A stretch of DNA of 64,000 nt, taken from positions 434,001 to 498,000 of the forward strand of contig CAWAJW010000016.1 of assembly GCA_963782475.1 (NCBI GenBank), written 5' to 3'. A model generated the notes under the pieces. It was given only the letters and a program-made list of their open reading frames with translations. It was not told the DNA's origin and searched no databases. Source of the DNA: CAVQBP01 sp963782475. GTDB taxonomy: Bacteria > Bacteroidota > Ignavibacteria > Ignavibacteriales > Ignavibacteriaceae. This document shows, in pieces, positions 55,137 to 62,734 of the stretch. Every line of letters begins with the position of its first letter. The first letter of the stretch is position 1. Made by a program: the position numbers and the translations under genes.

Positions 55137-55883
55137 ATGAAAATTGCTCTGTTATCCGATATACATAGTAACTATTTCGCATTAGAAGCGGTTATTGAGG
55201 ATATAAAACAACGTGGGATTGAATTAATGATCAACCTTGGAGACAACCTGTACGGACCTATCCTGCCGGGAGCGACTTATGATCTCCTGATGCTGCATGA
55301 TTTTGTTAACATACGAGGAAACCAGGACCGTCAAATTTATGAAGCAAAACCGGAGCAAATACTCAACAATCCAACTTTGGAATTTATAATTAATGATATA
55401 GGCTTTGAAGCTTTGAGCTGGATGAAATCACTTCCATTTGATAAACAATTAAATGAAAAGATTTATTTATGTCACGGTACCCCAGAGAGTGATTTGGTTT
55501 ATCTTCTGGAAGATATAGAATCAGGTTTTCCCCGTTTACGTGCTGATGATGATATTATGAAATTAATCAACGGCCAATCATCAGGAGTAATCTGCTGCGC
55601 ACATACTCATATTCCAAGAGTAGTTATGCTGAAATCGGGACAGTTAGTTGTGAACTCGGGAAGCGTCGGCTTGCCGGCATATACTGATGCCGCACCTTCT
55701 CTTCATTCGATGGAAAATTATTCACCACATGCATCATATACAATTATTGAAGAAGATAAATCCGGCTGCAAGGTTGAACATTTAAAAATACCTTATAATT
55801 ATCAAAGAGCTGCCGAAGAAGCAAGGAAACATAATCGCGAAGATTGGGCTCACTTTCTGACTACTGGCAGAAAAATGGAATAG
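55137..55883 (+). CDS. Calcineurin-like metallophosphoesterase (YfcE/MJ0936 type)
   Basis: A 248-residue phosphodiesterase. The metal-binding blocks are seen in order: LSDIHSN at residue 6, LGDNLYGP near 34, IRGNQDRQ near 59 (the usual Asn-His pair reads Asn-Gln here), LCHGTPES near 112, and CAHTHIPRV near 153. The length and NSGSVGLP motif match the MJ0936-like subgroup. The H-to-Q change in the GNH block is worth noting, as that His usually helps catalysis. The substrate is unknown. Confidence 0.85.
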   Translation: MKIALLSDIHSNYFALEAVIEDIKQRGIELMINLGDNLYGPILPGATYDLLMLHDFVNIRGNQDRQIYEAKPEQILNNPTLEFIINDIGFEALSWMKSLPFDKQLNEKIYLCHGTPESDLVYLLEDIESGFPRLRADDDIMKLINGQSSGVICCAHTHIPRVVMLKSGQLVVNSGSVGLPAYTDAAPSLHSMENYSPHASYTIIEEDKSGCKVEHLKIPYNYQRAAEEARKHNREDWAHFLTTGRKME

Positions 55884-56028
55884 AAATAACAAAAGCGGAA
55901 ATTATTCTTAACCAGAAACTGCATCTCTATGAATTAAAAGAATTTGAAACAATTATAATAATGAAAAAATAAAATAACTTTTTAATGCATAATTAAACAG
56001 AATGTAATATTTTTAACTAAAAAGAATT

Positions 56029-56973
56029 ATGGCAAAGAATAGGGCCCCCAGGAATCGAACAATAATTTTAAATAGTGATGAAAAGGAATATTATTCAAGG
56101 AAGGTTATAAGAGCAGAATCCTTAAATAGTTTTATTGAATTAGATAATATAATTAATGGTGATATATTAAATTGTCATAAATTTATTCCGCCAAAATCAG
56201 TTGATCTACTATTTCTTGATCCGCCTTATAATTTAAGTAAACAATTCCATGATAATAATTTTAATAAAACAACAGAGAAAAAATACACCGAATGGTTTAA
56301 TTCATGGTTTAAGCTGTTAATGCCTAAATTAAAAGATACGGCAACGGTTTATATCTGCGGTGATTGGAAAACTTCCATATCTATATACCAGGTTATAAAA
56401 GATTATTTAATAGTAAGGAACAGGATCACCTGGGAGAGAGAAAAAGGACGCGGTGCAAAAACCAATTTTAAGAATTCTCATGAAGATATTTGGTTTGCCA
56501 CAAAGAGCGATGAATACACATTTAATCTGGATGCTGTGAAATTAAAAAGGAAAGTAGTTGCTCCTTATAGAGAGAATGGAAAACCAAAAGATTGGGAAGA
56601 AAGCGATAATGGAAATTACAGGCTGACTCATCCAAGTAATTTTTGGAATGATATAAGTATTCCTTTCTGGAGTATGCCGGAAAATAGTGAGCATCCTACT
56701 CAGAAACCTGAAAAACTCATAGCTAAATTAATTCTTGCCAGTTCAAATGAAAATGATGTAGTCTTTGATCCGTTCTTAGGTTCGGGCACTACCGCTGTTG
56801 TAGCGAAAAAATTGAACCGCCATTTTTATGGAGTTGAACTAGCTGAAGAATATGTCATGCTGGGTTTAAAACGACTCGATTTGGCTGCAAAAGACAGTAC
56901 GATTCAAGGTTACACTGACGGAGTGTTCTGGGAAAGGAATACTTTGGCGGAGCAAAAGAAAATTAATAATTAA
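56029..56973 (+). CDS. DNA (adenine-N6 or cytosine-N4) methyltransferase, beta class, without a restriction partner
   Basis: A 314-residue amino-methyltransferase. Catalytic motif IV is DPPYNLSK at residues 64-71, followed by a target-recognition part (residues 130-210, GRGAKTNFKNSHEDIWFATKS) and then motif I/X with HPTQKPEKLIAKLI and FDPFLGSGTT near 245. Catalysis before SAM-binding defines the beta class. DPPY most often means N6-adenine. No endonuclease gene is adjacent: the next gene is a winged-helix protein. It is therefore an orphan, acting in regulation or as a remnant of a restriction system. Confidence 0.88.
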   Translation: MAKNRAPRNRTIILNSDEKEYYSRKVIRAESLNSFIELDNIINGDILNCHKFIPPKSVDLLFLDPPYNLSKQFHDNNFNKTTEKKYTEWFNSWFKLLMPKLKDTATVYICGDWKTSISIYQVIKDYLIVRNRITWEREKGRGAKTNFKNSHEDIWFATKSDEYTFNLDAVKLKRKVVAPYRENGKPKDWEESDNGNYRLTHPSNFWNDISIPFWSMPENSEHPTQKPEKLIAKLILASSNENDVVFDPFLGSGTTAVVAKKLNRHFYGVELAEEYVMLGLKRLDLAAKDSTIQGYTDGVFWERNTLAEQKKINN

Positions 56974-57026
56974 TAGCAGTTCCCTTTTTACATTTTCCCA
57001 ATTGAAGAAATTAAAAATATTCACAA

Positions 57027-58109
57027 ATGCATATTAACGAAATTTCAAATTTACGATTAATAAATCAACAGGTTTTATATTCAAATATGAAATCTGCAAA
57101 TGATATTGTAAAAAAATTATGCGCTTTACAAGCACAAGATTATAATATGGTAAAATGGGCATTAGGTGTAAGAGCACCAGGTTCGACAAATGAGATAATA
57201 GAAACTTCAATTGATCGTGGAGAAATTATAAGAACTCATTTATTAAGACCGACCTGGCATATTGTTTCTTCTGAAGATATTTACTGGCTCTTGGAATTAA
57301 CAGCTCCGCAAATTAAAACAACTTTAAAATCTAGACAGAAAGAATTAGAAATAACAGAATACGTTGTAAAGAAAAGTAAAAAAATTATTGAAAAAGAATT
57401 GATTGATGGTCATCATTTAACAAGACATGAACTGGCAGGCAAACTTGAAGAATCAAAAATTAGAACCGATAATAATAGAGCCTCCCACATTTTTCTAATG
57501 GCGGAATTAGATGGTTTAATCTGCAGCGGCAGAATAAAAGGTAAGAAACAGACATATGCCTTGCTTGAAGAAAGAGTTAGTAGTAAGAAACTATTCAGCA
57601 GGGAAGAAGCCCTGACAGAACTTGCCGGAAGATATTTCATAACACGCGGACCGGCAACATTACAAGACTTTGCGTGGTGGTCAGGTTTATCTATCTCTGA
57701 TTCACGGAATGCAATAGAAATGATAAAGACCGATTTTATTTCAGAAAAATTTAATTCCAGTCTATTTTGGTTTAAAGATCCCTTAATATTTCCTAAACAT
57801 AAAAATGATGAAATTTTTTTATTACCTGCTTTTGATGAATTTATAATTAGTTATAAAGACAGGAGTGCTGCACTTCCAAAGGAAAATAACAGCAAGGCAG
57901 TTTCTAATAATGGAATTTTCCGACCCATAATTATCTATGAAGGAAGAGTTATAGGTATTTGGAAACTATCTAGAAAAAATGACAAGATAATTGTAGAGGT
58001 TCAACTTTTCAAATTAATTAATAATACCATTAAGAAAATGATTGAAAAGTCTTCAAAAAAAATCGGTAATTTTTTAGGACAGAATATTGTGATTACATAT
58101 CTTAAATAA
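57027..58109 (+). CDS. Winged-helix DNA-binding protein of the AlkZ/YcaQ (HTH_42) family
   Basis: A 360-residue protein of the HTH_42 family, whose studied members unhook interstrand crosslinks or remove bulky alkyl adducts from DNA. It begins with RLINQQVL and carries LCALQAQDYNMVKWALGVRA (residues 32-51), including the QAQ catalytic-type motif of the family. RTHLLRPTWHIV follows near residue 72 and the region FITRGPATLQDFAWWSGLS near 205. It is 53 bp after the methyltransferase gene, on the same strand. A DNA repair role is likely by family; it could also guard against a toxic metabolite. Confidence 0.83.
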   Translation: MHINEISNLRLINQQVLYSNMKSANDIVKKLCALQAQDYNMVKWALGVRAPGSTNEIIETSIDRGEIIRTHLLRPTWHIVSSEDIYWLLELTAPQIKTTLKSRQKELEITEYVVKKSKKIIEKELIDGHHLTRHELAGKLEESKIRTDNNRASHIFLMAELDGLICSGRIKGKKQTYALLEERVSSKKLFSREEALTELAGRYFITRGPATLQDFAWWSGLSISDSRNAIEMIKTDFISEKFNSSLFWFKDPLIFPKHKNDEIFLLPAFDEFIISYKDRSAALPKENNSKAVSNNGIFRPIIIYEGRVIGIWKLSRKNDKIIVEVQLFKLINNTIKKMIEKSSKKIGNFLGQNIVITYLK

Positions 58110-58275
58110 AGACTAAAATGACAGGGATAAGATATTATCTTTATAAGTCTTTTGTTTCTCTAAAAGAATTTTAAATCTAAATGATCTCTTGTGATTAATC
58201 GCATCTGTAGGTTTTCTAACCTATGCTATAATTAATCAATAATTTTACAGAAATAGAATTAACAAAAGAGGTTTG

Positions 58276-59100
58276 ATGAATTTTTCTTTTATTGAACCAC
58301 GGAATGAACTTAAGCCATATATTAAATCTATTTGGGTATTTGAAAGCCAGTTTGGGATGCCGTTAAGGGAGATGAATCTTGCTGCACCGAATGGCTGTCC
58401 TAAACTTATTATTAATTACGAAAACGATATTACCTCTCTTGTTGAAGGTAGGGCAAATGAAAGCAAGGAATATGGTATATATTTTTCCGGAAATAGGGAT
58501 ATTCCCGTACACATAAGTACTTCAGAAAAGAAAACCGGCTTTATAGGGATTGAGTTTCTTCCCTACGGAGCTTATCCTGTTCTCGGAATACCTATGATAG
58601 AAACAGCAAACCATCTTTTTACGATTGAAGAAATCTTGGGGCAGTCAGGTAAAGAAATGAGAGAAGAGCTTTATAATATAGACAAGACATCCGGCAAAAT
58701 AAGTTTTATACAAGCTAAAATGATTGGGATGGTCCATAAAAAGCAGCTTCAAAGTGATATTGTTAAATATTGTGTTGATACTTTGAAATTCAATAACGGA
58801 TTGTTATCTATTTCGCAATTGGAAAAAAAGACCGGTTACAGCCGCCGTTATCTTGAAATGCTTTTTAAAAATCATGTGGGCTTCTCGCCGAAAGTTATTG
58901 CGGGCATCTTCCGGTTTCAAAAATTCTACAGTAAATGGGCGAAGGGCAGATCATATAACGAGCTGAAAGAAGAACTTAATAATTATTATTTTGATCAGGC
59001 TCATTTCACCAAAGAATTCAAAAGGATGACCGGCTTTTCTCCGCTTCAATTCACAAATGAGGTTTCAAACGAGTTTGGGCGCCAGCTTTCTCTCCATTAG
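58276..59100 (+). CDS. AraC-family transcription regulator with a DUF6597-like N-domain
   Basis: A 274-residue regulator. The N-terminal ligand-type domain (FIEPRNELKPYIKSIWVFES onward) resembles DUF6597. The C-terminal AraC double helix-turn-helix covers about 165-260: ISQLEKKTGYSRRYLEMLFKN and FDQAHFTKEFKRMTGFSPLQF. The ATG at 58276 follows AGAGG at four-base spacing, while a TTG three bases before it is an unlikely start. It lies directly before a VOC/YciI/SRPBCC cluster and may control it through the repeated 20-bp sites found there. Confidence 0.9.
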   Translation: MNFSFIEPRNELKPYIKSIWVFESQFGMPLREMNLAAPNGCPKLIINYENDITSLVEGRANESKEYGIYFSGNRDIPVHISTSEKKTGFIGIEFLPYGAYPVLGIPMIETANHLFTIEEILGQSGKEMREELYNIDKTSGKISFIQAKMIGMVHKKQLQSDIVKYCVDTLKFNNGLLSISQLEKKTGYSRRYLEMLFKNHVGFSPKVIAGIFRFQKFYSKWAKGRSYNELKEELNNYYFDQAHFTKEFKRMTGFSPLQFTNEVSNEFGRQLSLH

Positions 59101-59120
59101 CATTTCGCATTTTTACAATA
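59101..59120 (+). promoter_or_regulatory. 20-bp direct repeat, copy 1, upstream of a VOC gene
   Basis: CATTTCGCATTTTTACAATA, identical to 59915-59934. It lies just after the AraC stop codon and 66 bp before the first VOC gene. Possible operator or promoter element. Confidence 0.5.
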
Positions 59121-59185
59121 GTTCGAAGAAAATTTTCAATTGTTTTACAGGGTAAATATTAAACCAAAATTCACGGAGAATGAAA

Positions 59186-59569
59186 ATGAATAAAGACACA
59201 AATGCAGTTAACTGGTTTGAAATTCCGGCTCTCGATATCAAGAGGGCTAAAAAGTTTTATGAAACAATCTTTGAAATTAAAACAACAGAACTTGAAATGA
59301 TGGAAATGAAAATGGCAATGTTTCCTTACGACAATTCAAAAGGTGCCGTAGGCGGTACTTTGGTTCAAAGCCGAATGCACAAACCGAGTAAAACCGGCGT
59401 TTTTATTTACCTTAATGCTAATCCTGATTTACAGATTGTTTTAGATAGGATTGGAAAAGCAGGAGGAAAAGTAACTATGCCTAAAACATTAATAGACGAG
59501 CAAAGCGGATACATGGCGTTTTTCACAGACACTGAGGGAAATAATATAGGGCTTCATTCAAATAAATAG
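59186..59569 (+). CDS. VOC (glyoxalase/bleomycin-resistance) family protein
   Basis: A 127-residue single VOC domain of the type usually called glyoxalase-like: NAVNWFEIPALDIKRAKKFYE at the start, a Met-rich loop (LEMMEMKMAMFPYD), VFIYLNANPDLQIVLDRI, and the closing FTDTEGNNIGLHS with the usual metal Glu/His positions. I place the start at 59186, seven bases after GGAG, because the ATG at 59180 is too close to that site. It is followed after 1 bp by a YciI gene, so the two are co-translated. Confidence 0.85.
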   Translation: MNKDTNAVNWFEIPALDIKRAKKFYETIFEIKTTELEMMEMKMAMFPYDNSKGAVGGTLVQSRMHKPSKTGVFIYLNANPDLQIVLDRIGKAGGKVTMPKTLIDEQSGYMAFFTDTEGNNIGLHSNK

Positions 59570-59570
59570 C

Positions 59571-59876
59571 ATGGAAAAGAAATATTTTTTTTTGAAGCTT
59601 GTTCCCAAACGGGCTGACTTTGCACAAACAATGTCAGATCAAGAACGAAACATTATGCTGCAGCATGCTGCATACTGGAAAGACTATTTGGATAGAGGCA
59701 TGGTTGTGGTCTATGGACCTGTCATAGATCCAAAAGGCGTTTACGGTATTGGTATTGTCGGAGTAGATAATGAAAAACAATTATATTCTTTGATGGAAAA
59801 CGACCCGGCCGGGAAGATAAATAATTATGAATATCATCCGATGAAAGCCGTTGTTCGTGCGGTAAAACAAGGCTGA
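59571..59876 (+). CDS. YciI-like protein
   Basis: A 101-residue dimeric alpha-beta protein of the YciI family. The motif LQHAAYWKDYLDRGMVVVYGPV carries the conserved His and the GP turn, and the end reads MKAVVRAV. The gene begins one base after the VOC stop codon. YciI proteins are often encoded with VOC and SRPBCC proteins and sigma factors, with no firm enzymatic role. Confidence 0.85.
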   Translation: MEKKYFFLKLVPKRADFAQTMSDQERNIMLQHAAYWKDYLDRGMVVVYGPVIDPKGVYGIGIVGVDNEKQLYSLMENDPAGKINNYEYHPMKAVVRAVKQG

Positions 59877-59914
59877 CATTAGTATTCTAATTACATCTTC
59901 TTTCTTTCTGCGGC

Positions 59915-59934
59915 CATTTCGCATTTTTACAATA
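59915..59934 (+). promoter_or_regulatory. 20-bp direct repeat, copy 2, upstream of a second VOC gene
   Basis: Exact copy of 59101-59120, here 58 bp before the VOC gene at 59992. The similar distance to a VOC start in both cases argues for a regulatory role. Confidence 0.5.
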
Positions 59935-59991
59935 AATAAATAATAGATTACTTTAAAATTGCTCCTCTAAATCAGGAAAGGAATTATAATT

Positions 59992-60426
59992 ATGTCAAAA
60001 GTAATCTTTGGAAACCATTCCTCGGTTATTGTTCCACTAAAAGAGCGGGACAATATTAGAAAATTTTATTGCGATGTCCTCGGCGGCAAAATAACGAAAG
60101 AGGATCCTGAAAGAGATTTTATATGTCTTGGAGAAAACTTCTATATCGGATTTCTTTATGGCGACGTAAGTGATGAGAGCAAATTTTTACGGACGGCACG
60201 ATCGGTATGGCTGGAAATCAAATCGGACGATGTGGAAGAAATGAAAAAAAGAATTATCGATTTCGGAGTTATGAAGCTAGATATACCGGATCCACATCTT
60301 TACTTTCAGGCTCCGGGCGGACAAGTTTTGCGGCTCGTCGGAATCGGTGAAGATATGTCATTTTATGAAGGATCTGGAACAGGTCCGGATGTAAAAAAAG
60401 TAAAAGCGGCAGTTAATAATAATTAA
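59992..60426 (+). CDS. VOC family protein, intact copy of a duplicated pair
   Basis: A 144-residue VOC protein: VIFGNHSSVIVPLKERDNIRK at the start, FYCDVLGGKITKEDPERDF, then HLYFQAPGGQVLRLVGIGED near the end. A close paralogue, broken, lies at 61049-61545. It is followed after 100 bp by a SRPBCC gene, and this VOC-SRPBCC unit is duplicated in tandem. An AAAGGAA site precedes the ATG. The ligand is unknown. Confidence 0.83.
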   Translation: MSKVIFGNHSSVIVPLKERDNIRKFYCDVLGGKITKEDPERDFICLGENFYIGFLYGDVSDESKFLRTARSVWLEIKSDDVEEMKKRIIDFGVMKLDIPDPHLYFQAPGGQVLRLVGIGEDMSFYEGSGTGPDVKKVKAAVNNN

Positions 60427-60526
60427 ATATGAAGTAACAAAGAGTTAACCGGTAATTGAATATAACCTTGAGCAGAAACTCTGAAAAACAAAATAATTAA
60501 TTAGCTAAATTAAGAAAGGCAACAAT

Positions 60527-60979
60527 ATGAGCAATCAAGATTTTACAACCACCATTTTGGTAGAACAATCACCTGCCGAAGTTTTTAAGGCCGTTAATAA
60601 CCCTCGTGCATGGTGGAGTGAAGATATAGAAGGTAATACGGATAAACTCAATGATGAGTGGACATATCATTTTAAGGATAGTCATCGCAGCAAAATGAAA
60701 ACAATTGAAATGGTCCCAGATAAAAAAGTAGTCTGGCTGGTTGAGGACAATTATTTTGCTTTTACCAAAGACAAAAATGAATGGACTGGTAATAAAATTA
60801 CTTTTGAAATTTCCCAAAAGGGGAACCAAACACAGTTAGTTTTCACTCAAATCGGATTAGTCCCGGCTTATGAATGTTACAATGTATGTCGCGATGCATG
60901 GACAGGATTTATCCAAAAAAGTTTAAGAAGTTTAATATCTACTGGTAAAGGGCAGCTCAAATGGTATGAACAATCTTGA
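60527..60979 (+). CDS. SRPBCC (AHSA1-like) domain protein, copy 1
   Basis: A 150-residue START/SRPBCC-fold protein with an N-terminal strand (FTTTILVEQSPAEVFKAVNN), a WW motif (RAWWSEDIEG), and the conserved end KVVWLVEDNYFAF ... FTQIGLVPAYECYNVCRDAW. AAAGG precedes the ATG. This family binds hydrophobic ligands in a deep cavity; its function here is unknown. Clearly related to the protein at 61578-62027. Confidence 0.85.
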   Translation: MSNQDFTTTILVEQSPAEVFKAVNNPRAWWSEDIEGNTDKLNDEWTYHFKDSHRSKMKTIEMVPDKKVVWLVEDNYFAFTKDKNEWTGNKITFEISQKGNQTQLVFTQIGLVPAYECYNVCRDAWTGFIQKSLRSLISTGKGQLKWYEQS

Positions 60980-61048
60980 CTCCACTTTACGAAAAATAAT
61001 GAAAGAGAACAACCTTGAAATAATGTAAAATGAAAATCACAATAGACC

Positions 61049-61545
61049 ATGGTAAAAGTAATTATTGGAAACGCTTCCGCGATTACAGTTCCGTGAGAAA
61101 ATCGGGAGAGCATCCGAAATTTTTATTGTGAGGTCCTCGGCGGCAAAATCGTGAAAGAGGATAACGAAAAGGAGATCATCCGTTTGGAAGAAAACTTCTA
61201 TTTCCTTTTTCGTTATGGGGAGGTTCCTGATGAGAGTGAATTCTTAAGATCGCCGAGGGCATTATGGCTGCAAATCAAATCCGACAATGTGGAAGAACTA
61301 ATACGAAAGATTCTCGTTTCCGGAGCAGGAAGCTTGATATACCATACGGACTGCCTAAGTTGGTACCCTATCTTTATTTTCAGGCGCCGGGAGGAGAGGT
61401 CTTTCAGTTACTTCCAATCAATGAGAACCAATCCTATTACAAAGGAACCGGGAAAGGTCAGAATGAAGCGAAGCAAAAAGAAGCCGAGGCACTAAAGGAG
61501 AATGCGTTGAGTGAGTTGGCATTAAGACATCAACACCAGAAATAA
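61049..61545 (+). pseudogene. Decayed copy of the VOC gene at 59992
   Basis: The copy starts MVKVIIGNASAITVP and then meets an in-frame TGA at about 61094-61096, where the intact paralogue continues. The same frame then reads ENRESIRNFYCEVLGGKI and stays alignable to about 61325. There one base is missing, and the remainder (KLDIPYGLPKLVPYLYFQAP to the stop at 61545) continues in another frame. With both a nonsense codon and a deletion, it is a true pseudogene rather than a single sequencing error. Its C-terminal tail is longer and Lys/Glu-rich compared with the intact copy. Confidence 0.8.
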
Positions 61546-61577
61546 TTTAAACTAACCAAACTACAAAGGAGTAAAAA

Positions 61578-62027
61578 ATGAAAAATAAAGATTATCGAAA
61601 AAGTTTTATAACAAAAGCAACACCTAAAAAAGTTTTTGAAAATATTGTTAATGTTGGAGATTGGTGGACATCCAGCTTTAAAGGCAGCGCTAAAAATTTA
61701 AATGATGAATTTGATGTAACTATGGGTAAAACCACAGTCAGCTTTAAGGTTAGCGAATCGGTTCCTTATAAAAAATTGGTCTGGCTTGTTACCGATTGTC
61801 ATCTCGACTGGCTAAACGACAAGAAAGAATGGAAAGGCACAAAAATAGTATGGAACATTTCCGAAGAAAATAATTCTGCCAAAGTTGAAATGACACATGT
61901 AGGATTAGTCCCGGGCATCGAATGCTATAAAGATTGTGAAGCTGGATGGAATCAATATACAGGAGAAAGCCTTCCTCAGCTCATAGAAACAGGCGCAGGA
62001 AAAATCTTTGAAGATACTCGAGGTTAA
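61578..62027 (+). CDS. SRPBCC (AHSA1-like) domain protein, copy 2
   Basis: A 149-residue paralogue of the protein at 60527-60979, with matching landmarks: TKATPKKVFENIVNVGDWWTS, LNDEFDVTMGKTTVSFKV, KLVWLVTDCHLDWL and MTHVGLVPGIECYKDCEAGW. Strong AAGGAG ribosome site at six-base spacing. It remains intact although the VOC gene duplicated with it has decayed, suggesting selection on this half only. Confidence 0.85.
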   Translation: MKNKDYRKSFITKATPKKVFENIVNVGDWWTSSFKGSAKNLNDEFDVTMGKTTVSFKVSESVPYKKLVWLVTDCHLDWLNDKKEWKGTKIVWNISEENNSAKVEMTHVGLVPGIECYKDCEAGWNQYTGESLPQLIETGAGKIFEDTRG

Positions 62028-62282
62028 TTTTTATGAATACAATAAGTTTATCAGCTTGAATGGTAAAATGATAAACATCGAAGTTCAACAATACTCCTAA
62101 ACTATATCTTTAAAATAATGTTTACGTAAACCTCATTTTGAAAAAGAATTTTGACAGATGCCTATTCTATGACAATATTAACCTTTTAAGGAAATATCTG
62201 TGCAATGGAAATCGGTACAATATGTGTTTATAGATAAAATATTTAGCATGTATCACATTTACAAGATATAAAAAATAATTGT

Positions 62283-62311
62283 TTGCAATTACCTTAATAT
62301 AATTTTATAAT
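62283..62311 (+). promoter_or_regulatory. Sigma-70-like promoter before a leader-like frame
   Basis: TTGCAA (62283-62288), 17 bases, TATAAT (62306-62311). It lies 28 bp before the short frame at 62340. Confidence 0.5.
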
Positions 62312-62339
62312 GTAAACAATATTAATACACCAAGATAAA

Positions 62340-62372
62340 ATGATTAAGATTAAGATTACGATGAATAAGTAA
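62340..62372 (+). CDS. Leader-peptide-like 10-residue frame ending in a terminator
   Basis: ATG-ATT-AAG-ATT-AAG-ATT-ACG followed by ATG-AAT-AAG-TAA encodes MIKIKITMNK. The stop codon overlaps the left arm of a perfect terminator, the layout of an amino-acid attenuator (repeated Ile codons). However, no gene follows within 1 kb, so either the controlled gene is gone or the frame is accidental. Confidence 0.3.
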   Translation: MIKIKITMNK

Positions 62373-62407
62373 ATGCCCGCTAAGAATGCGGGCATTTTTA
62401 TTTTTAA
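62371..62407 (+). terminator. Strong rho-independent terminator
   Basis: AAATGCCCGC (62371-62380), a 7-base loop and GCGGGCATTT (62388-62397), followed by a T-rich tail. Perfect 10-bp stem. It ends a transcript of about 90 nt from the promoter at 62283-62311. Confidence 0.88.
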
Positions 62408-62603
62408 TTCGACATAAAGAATAAAATCATGATTTCGAAAGAGCACTTTAAGTTCTAAAGGAATAAAGCTTCATCTTGAGCAATAAAATAGATTTTTTGC
62501 CAATAAGTTATTTGAAAAATTTTATGAGATTTTAGTAGAAGCTGCAGGAACGAAATCCAAATCCTTAAAACAAGTAAAAAAATAATATAAGTATGAAATA
62601 TCA

Positions 62604-62634
62604 TTTGACATTCGAATAAGATTTTCTATATTTG
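62604..62634 (+). promoter_or_regulatory. Bacteroidota-type promoter of a putative small RNA
   Basis: TTTG (62604-62607), 19 bases, TATATTTG (62627-62634), a full match to TTTG-N19-TAnnTTTG. The same DNA also reads TTGACA-N16-TATATT. Identical in layout to the tRNA-Ser promoter at 54908-54938. Confidence 0.65.
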
Positions 62635-62640
62635 AGTCCC

Positions 62641-62734
62641 TTCAATTGACATTCCTTTTTTGCCGAAGAAAGGGATCTTAATTAGAAGACTTAGTTGAAC
62701 AAGAGTACCCGCTTTACGAAGCGGGTATTTTTTT
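62641..62734 (+). ncRNA. Candidate small non-coding RNA, about 95 nt
   Basis: Defined by a consensus promoter ending at 62634 and a perfect terminator at 62706-62734. There is no start codon with a ribosome site and no useful frame. Near the 5' end TCCCTT (62637-62642) can pair with AAGGGA (62670-62675), and an alternative pairing of ATTCCTTT with AAAGGGAT is possible, followed by a single-stranded AU-rich stretch. I recognise no known RNA family. Coordinates of the 5' end are inferred from the promoter. Confidence 0.55.
62706..62734 (+). terminator. Perfect rho-independent terminator of the small-RNA candidate
   Basis: TACCCGCTT, loop TACG, AAGCGGGTA, then seven T. Nine perfect base pairs with a stable tetraloop. 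Confidence 0.92.

Noticed and set aside
56029..58109. Restriction-modification or defence island
   Set aside because: No endonuclease, no accessory defence gene and no recombinase adjoin the methyltransferase.
62283..62734. Retron-type or tmRNA-like element
   Set aside because: No reverse transcriptase nearby, no inverted-repeat layout of a retron RNA, and no tRNA-like ends.
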